Assembly: GCA_019054805.1 (NCBI GenBank)
Contig: JAHQIY010000008.1
Span: forward strand, 3,891,501 to 3,955,500
Reading direction: 5' to 3'
Length of the DNA: 64,000 nt
Source of the DNA: Brachionus manjavacas
Taxonomy: Eukaryota; Rotifera; Eurotatoria; Ploima; Brachionidae
Within the stretch, counting starts at the first letter, position 1. Each line of letters opens with the position of its first letter. The position numbers and the translations under genes are program-made. Below the pieces are notes generated by a model that worked only from the letters and a program-made list of their open reading frames with translations, ran no database searches and had not been told where the DNA came from. Shown in pieces: positions 58,916 through 64,000 of the stretch.

Positions 58916-59185
58916 GAAGCCAGTTGAAGTAGAGAAAGAGACCAGGCTTGTTGTGCAATTCGTCCACTGAATCGTGGTTGAATCGATCAATGCTCCGAGA
59001 TCTATCTCGCTTGATGAGATTGTCCATGAAATGACTCTATTTAATGGAAGAAAAATTAACTTGGGAGACGATTTTAAGTATTTGGGATCTTTGGTAGTCC
59101 CAAGTGAAACCAATAAAAGGTCAAGCTTGGGGGCCTTTTGGAATATCAAAATATCTTCTAGTCAAAAAAATCCACCCAAAATATG

Positions 59186-61200
59186 AAGATAACCATCTTT
59201 GAGACAGACTTTTCAACTGATATCTTCATTTTCCATTTAATAAGTCATTGTTCTAGTTCGTTGGTGTATTTATTTATCTTATTTTCTAGGTTCCCTTTCT
59301 TGTTATAAATGAAGAATGTAACTAGATCATCTGCGAAAAGCAGAGAGTATTCATTATTTGTTTTGTTTCTTTTTGGGATGTCATTAATATAAATACTAAA
59401 TAAAAGAGGACTTATTACTGAGCCTTGAGGATCAACTTCAGTTACTTGATATTCGTCGCTCAAGTGGTCATTCACATTTACCTTAAATGTCCTACTATCA
59501 AAAAATCTAATCCAGTTAGTCAAGTAATGAGGTGGATTCATTTTAATCAATTTAAAAAGTAGACCTTCATGCCAAACCCTATCAAAGGCTTTAGAAATAT
59601 CAAAAAAAAGGCCACAAACTCTTTTTTTTCTATTAAATGATTCCACAATTTTTTGAATTAAAAATAAAAGATTATCTGATGTTCGCCGGTGTTTCCTAAA
59701 TCCAGATTGCTCCTGGATAAGGAGTGAATTTTGTTCCAAATAATTGTATAATCTTGAAAATACTATGCGTTCCAGGAGCTTTCCTAAACAACTCGTTATA
59801 CTAATTGGTCTATAATTTAAAGGATCTTGTAAATTAGAGGCCTTTTTTTGAATCATTGTAATGTTCGAAGTTTTCCACGCTTTCGGGACCTTACCTTCTC
59901 TAAGAGATAAATTATAAAGTTCTGTGATTTCTATTAATGAATTTCTAGGTAAGTTTTTTAGCATTAAATTATGTATTTGGTCAGGTCCTGATGCCGCTTC
60001 ATTTTTCAATCTTTTTAATGCCATAATTAATTCATTTAAGCAAATTGGATCATTAAAATTACACTGATCATAATTTCTAAAAAATTCAGAGTTAGAATTA
60101 AGTATTTCGAAATTTTTCTTAGTATCAATTAATCAGAATTAGGACTAAATATTGAAGATAAGAGTTCTCCAAAGCATTTTCCCTTTTCTTCATTAGTTTT
60201 GAATTCCTTGTCATTTAAAAACAAATTTGGGATTAAATTTGATCCTTTTTTTGATCTAAATTTATTAATTTTTTTCCAAAAAAGTCTACTTGTAAGTGGA
60301 TTTTTTCTCATCTTCTTGATAAAATCAAACCAATTTTGATTCCAGAATTTTTTTAAAGAGGCCTTTATCTCGAATTTAAGTTGATAATATTTTTGCTTGA
60401 GCTTTTGAAAGCAAATTTTTTGAAAGGTTCTTCTTACTTTCCTGCTTTCTTTTATCAGAATAACAATGTTCGGGGGAAGACTGGTTTTGTAGATTTTCTG
60501 AGAAAGATAAGGAATGCTTTTATGAGAAGCAGAAATGATTTTTTCTAGAATTTTATCATTTAGTTGATCTATAGTGATGGAACTTTCAGGGAAAATAACT
60601 ATTTAGGAATTTAAGATCTCGCTAAATAATTGCCAGTTGGCTTTCTTATAGTTAAACTTTTTAGCTGCTGATTTATTTTCTAATTGAAAGCCCATAGAAA
60701 TCGATGCTTCGATTGGGAAATGGTCACTAGTCATTTCTTGACTATTTAGGACACAATCTTTATATTTTGTCTATCTTTATATTTAATTCGAACATCATTA
60801 AAGAAGGTTTCAAGTCTATGATTCTCGAAATCAGAGGGCAAGAAGTGAAATCGAAAAGTACAATACCTTCTGAGATCCGGGACTTTATTTGCATCTTCAA
60901 GTCTGAAAATGGTTCCATTGATATTGTTGTCACGATCGAAAACTTTGGCAAAATTAAAAGCAGCATTAAACTCTATTATCCAAACTTTGTTTGAAGAGAA
61001 ATTGTAGATACTTGTGATCGCATCATTTTCCACTTGGTTCAGGACGACATCAAGTGCACTAAATAAGACTTTATGGCTAATCGGTTTGTCTAACCTCTTC
61101 AAGTTTAGCTTGACCGAATTTTTAAATATCCACCGTCGGTTTTGGTTTGTTTTGTTGAGCGACATTGCCAACACACAACTTTCAACGGTTTTAAAATCAC
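59186..61200 (-). mobile_element. LINE family A, internally deleted copy (ORF1 plus ORF2 RT)
   Basis: On the minus strand, 61174-60746 encodes an ORF1-like protein (MLAMSLNKTNQNRRWIFKNS; an RRM-like VWIIEFNAAFNFAKVFDRDN region). It is joined abruptly to the last part of the ORF2 endonuclease (EMTSDHFPIEASISMG), then linker and RT: KNEAASGPDQIHNLML, YRPISITSCLGKLLERIVFS, GFRKHRRTSDNLLFLIQ, FFDISKAFDRVWHEG and SLLFADDLVTFF (catalytic FADD kept). Stops occur at 60600, 60131 and 59247 (TGA where the sister copy has TGG), and GVPQGS is changed to VDPQGS. The 3' end is cut at about 59186. The start of the endonuclease is missing, so it is dead. Confidence 0.85.
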
Positions 61201-61599
61201 GTGATGACGCTATTAATTAAATTTTGGTTTTTCAAATTTGCTAAGCCAAACGACAAATTTTCAAATTTAAAAAAAAAAAAAAAAAAATTTACAGTAAATA
61301 TAATTTTACAGTAAATTAATTATATACGTCATTATACCGTGAGCCCTTTTTCTTTATTTTTTTTCACACTTTTTTGTAAAATAAATTTTTCGGCTATTCA
61401 AAGTTATTTTTCATTTTACCTGTGAACCAGCTATAAAACACGCTCATTATCAATACCCTTATGATGCGACTGCGGTGGCTCTTTCAATGCTGATTTTCAC
61501 TGATAATAAGTCCTCTAAGTCCTCTAAAAATAAAGATTTTAGGTTAATCAACAGGCTAGTGCCCATGCCTCATGAGACTGATTAACACTTCATTTATTT

Positions 61600-62157
61600 A
61601 ATTGATAATTAAATATATATATACATATTAAAAAAGTAAAAAATTATAAAAATTGAAAAGAGTTATTGATTTAATAGCTTTTGAAAAATTTTTACAACAA
61701 GCTTTTTAAGTTAAATAATTCAAATTTTGATATAAAATCTCTGTTAATTAAATTTATGTTATTGAAAATTGAAAGCTTAAACGTTAAAAACTTCATCATT
61801 GATCTCTTCATCACAAAGCAATTTATTAATCTTACTATTTAAAATTCACAAGTGTGAAAAAAGTTAGTTTTGACACTTAAAAAATTCATAGAAAAAAATT
61901 TTCCCGCGGTCTTAAAATATCAAACAGTAAATATCAAACACAATTTTTCACACATTTTTTGCAATAATCTATTACAATAGACAGTAATCTCAGCGTATTA
62001 TTTTATTTTATTTTTTTTTGTTACTGCATCCATCAAATTAAAAAATGAACCGAAACAAAGATTATCAATTTACGTTACATCAAATGATTAGAAGATACGT
62101 CAACGATGGTACTAATATTAGAATTATATATATACATATATTTTCAATTTCATTTTT
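61600..62157. other. AT-rich spacer between LINE copies
   Basis: No gene or element recognised. A (TA)n-like stretch lies near 62126-62140. Confidence 0.5.
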
Positions 62158-63618
62158 AATTAATGTCTGCTACTGGAACGCATAGTATATTCAAGATTAT
62201 ACAATTTTTTAGAGCAAAATTCACTCCTTATCCAGGAGCAGTCTGGATTTAGGAAACACCGGCGAACAGCAGATAATCTTTTCTTCTTAATTCAAAAAAT
62301 TGTGGAATCATTTAATAGAAAAAAAAGAGTTTGCGGCCTTTTTTTTGATATTTCTAAAGCCTTTGATAGGGTTTGGCATGAAGGTTTACTTTTTAAATTG
62401 ATTAAAATAAATCCACCTCATTACTTGACTAACTGGATAAAATCCTTTTTAGACTCTAGGACATTTAAGGTAAATGTGAATGACCATTTGAGCGAAGAAT
62501 ATCAAATAACTGCAGGTGTTCCTCAAGGCTCAGTAATTAGTCCTCTTTTATTTAGTATATACATTAATGACATCCCTAAAAGAAACAAAACAAATAATGA
62601 ATACTCTCTGCTTTTTGCAGGTGATCTAGTTACATTCTTCATTTATAACAAAAAAGGGAACCTAGAAAATAAGATCAATAAATACCTCAACGAATTAGAA
62701 CAATGGCTTATTAAGTGGAAAATGAAGATATCGGTTGAAAAGTCGTGTTCATTAGTCTTTTCTAGGTACAAAAAAGAGAGTGATAATCTTAACTTAAAAA
62801 TTTATGGAAACAGAATAGAGAGACAAAAAGAAATCAAGTTTCTTGGTATTAAATTTGATTCTAAATTAAACTTTAATATACTGGTAGATGAAATTAAAGA
62901 GCGCTGCAATAAAAGGCTAAATATTATTAAGATATTGTCAAACAAAAAATGGGGTCTTAATCAGAACACACTAGGAAATCTATATAAATCTTTAGTCGGA
63001 TCAATTTTAGACTTTTCTTTTCCTTGCTTGAATTCATTTTCAGAAAATAATATCAAAAAACTACAAGCAATTCAGAATACAGCAGTCAGATCTATTCTTA
63101 AGTTAAAATATGATACTCCCTCCAACATCGTACATCATGAGGCTTTTAATAAACTAAAATTACTAACAGTCTCGAATCGGCTTTTTGAATTGAGTGAGAG
63201 ATATGTTGGGGCAGGACTGAGTCATTCTATTCCATTGGTTGTAAGACTGGTGAAGGAATACAAAGAAGGTTTCGAATCAAGATATATTGACTACCCAACT
63301 CCATTGTGTAATTGCTACCTTACTATTTCTTCTTTTTTTCCTGAAACTTGAACTATTTAAACATGAGCCACATGTAACAATCTTTTCCAATTTTATATAT
63401 TCTTAATTTTCATTTATTTAGCTTATTTACTTTTTTTTTAATTCTTTTTTTTTTTTTTTTTATCTTATTTAATTAACTTTAATTTTATTTTTATTTTATT
63501 TTATTTCATTTTTATTTTATTTTTTTTAATTTTTAACTTATTCTGAAGGAGCTCTAGCTCGGTACAGAAAACAATTTAAAAAAAAAAAAAAATTTAAAAT
63601 TTAAAAAAAATTAATGTC
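62158..63618 (+). mobile_element. LINE family A, 5'-truncated copy with target duplication
   Basis: The insertion spans 62168-63608 between 10-bp direct repeats AATTAATGTC (62158-62167, 63609-63618). It starts in ORF2 at LLERIVYSRLYNFLEQ and reads open through GFRKHRRTADNLFFLIQ, FFDISKAFDRVWHEG, TAGVPQGSVISPLLFS, the F.GD box, IKFLGIKFDSKLNFN and the C-terminal QAIQNTAVRSILKLKYDTPS to the stop at 63351. The 3' UTR ends TTATTCTGAAGGAGCTCTAG and an A-tail. The catalytic box is FAGD instead of FADD (GGT at 62620-62622). Near identity with 59245-60024 shows a common, fairly recent source. Confidence 0.9.
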
Positions 63619-64000
63619 AAACAAATAGATGAAAATGAGAATTATCTCTTGTACAACAAAACTTGATCTTTTTTAACACAATCTAATCTTGCGTCTAACA
63701 ATACAAATTTTATCTTCTAAAATGCGACAAATTTTTCGAAAGGTTCACATTGGAACAATTGGGACTAGGGTGATTTATTTATGATCGAGTGTTTTTTTTC
63801 TCTTTATAAGACATTATAATTGAAGTATTTTGAGAAATAATTATGAAAAAGTTTTAGCTAACAAAGGTAACTTGTTTTGAATAAAAAATTTTTAAAGTTT
63901 TTTCTCCACTCTTTGATTTAGCAATTGGTTCAATTAAGTTATTGCTGTTCCCTAAAATATAATTCAAATTTCATGAGTCATTTTTCTTTTAGATTTAGGG
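63619..64000. other. Terminal AT-rich stretch
   Basis: No feature recognised to the window end. Confidence 0.5.

Larger units (their letters stand above)
58439..61599. repeat. 56-bp inverted-repeat pair 3.1 kb apart
   Basis: Arms 58439-58494 and 61544-61599 are inverted copies. The inner 23 bases (58472-58494 and 61544-61566, core GGCACTAGCCTGTTGATTAA) are perfect and the outer part is similar. They enclose a gypsy RNase H relic, a short RT-like tail and a LINE copy. They may be the ends of an old DNA transposon filled by retroelements, or a chance bracket of an inverted duplication. No target duplication was recognised. Confidence 0.65.

Noticed and set aside
1-64000. CRISPR arrays, bacterial operons, ribosomal RNA genes
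   Set aside because: No regularly spaced repeats, no bacterial promoter or Shine-Dalgarno context, no rRNA-like stretch; introns and tRNA structure point to a eukaryotic nuclear genome.

Overview
The window is nuclear DNA of an AT-rich animal genome with compact, intron-containing genes. Evidence includes metazoan genes (NDUFS1 C-terminus, a HES-type bHLH-Orange factor, a PPM phosphatase, SAR1, RBBP6, a FUT10/FUT11-type fucosyltransferase, a GT92-type enzyme), mostly GT-AG introns (about 48-60 nt when short, up to 3.7 kb when filled with repeats) and tRNA-Ile genes. Gene style, base composition and repeat content suggest a small aquatic invertebrate such as a monogonont rotifer (Brachionus-like). 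That placement is inference.

Layout. 1-2180: 5' tip of a MULE transposase gene, a LINE tail, then the last two exons of NDUFS1. 3121-3717: L2/CR1-like LINE relic. 4401-4577: two adjacent nested stem-loop units. 6336-7733: ankyrin-repeat protein. 9680-10537 (minus): four-exon HES gene ending in WRPW, not visible as a single ORF. 14248-14931: bacterial-type maltose/galactoside O-acetyltransferase, a transfer candidate. 15235-24236: four identical tRNA-Ile(AAU) genes in two head-to-head pairs. A two-exon PP2C gene lies between the pairs, with a Tc1/mariner relic in its 3.7-kb intron. 24500-26040: a MULE-like relic split by a hAT element with exact 8-bp target duplications. 26365-28110 (minus): small CS-domain gene with a TIR element in its intron. 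29.6-34 kb: nested inverted-repeat elements, a LINE relic and a tRNA-derived SINE. 34680-35306: SAR1. 39471-42576: RBBP6. 43-46.4 kb: MULE and LINE relics. 46671-50967: fucosyltransferase. 51902-56135 (minus): a GT92 pseudogene interrupted in its coding sequence by a 2.6-kb MULE. 57-63.6 kb: retroelement graveyard, with a gypsy RNase H relic, two copies of one LINE family in opposite orientation and a 56-bp inverted-repeat pair around part of it.

Housekeeping and regulatory genes (respiration, COPII traffic, mRNA 3' processing, signalling, glycosylation) are separated by transposon-rich spacers. No operon-like grouping is apparent. The two glycosyltransferase loci are convergent neighbours, but only the fucosyltransferase looks intact. 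The clearest new observations are genes recoverable only by joining exons (HES, CS-domain, PP2C second exon), the MULE insertion in GT92, the paired tRNA arrangement, and several apparently uncatalogued TIR or foldback families.
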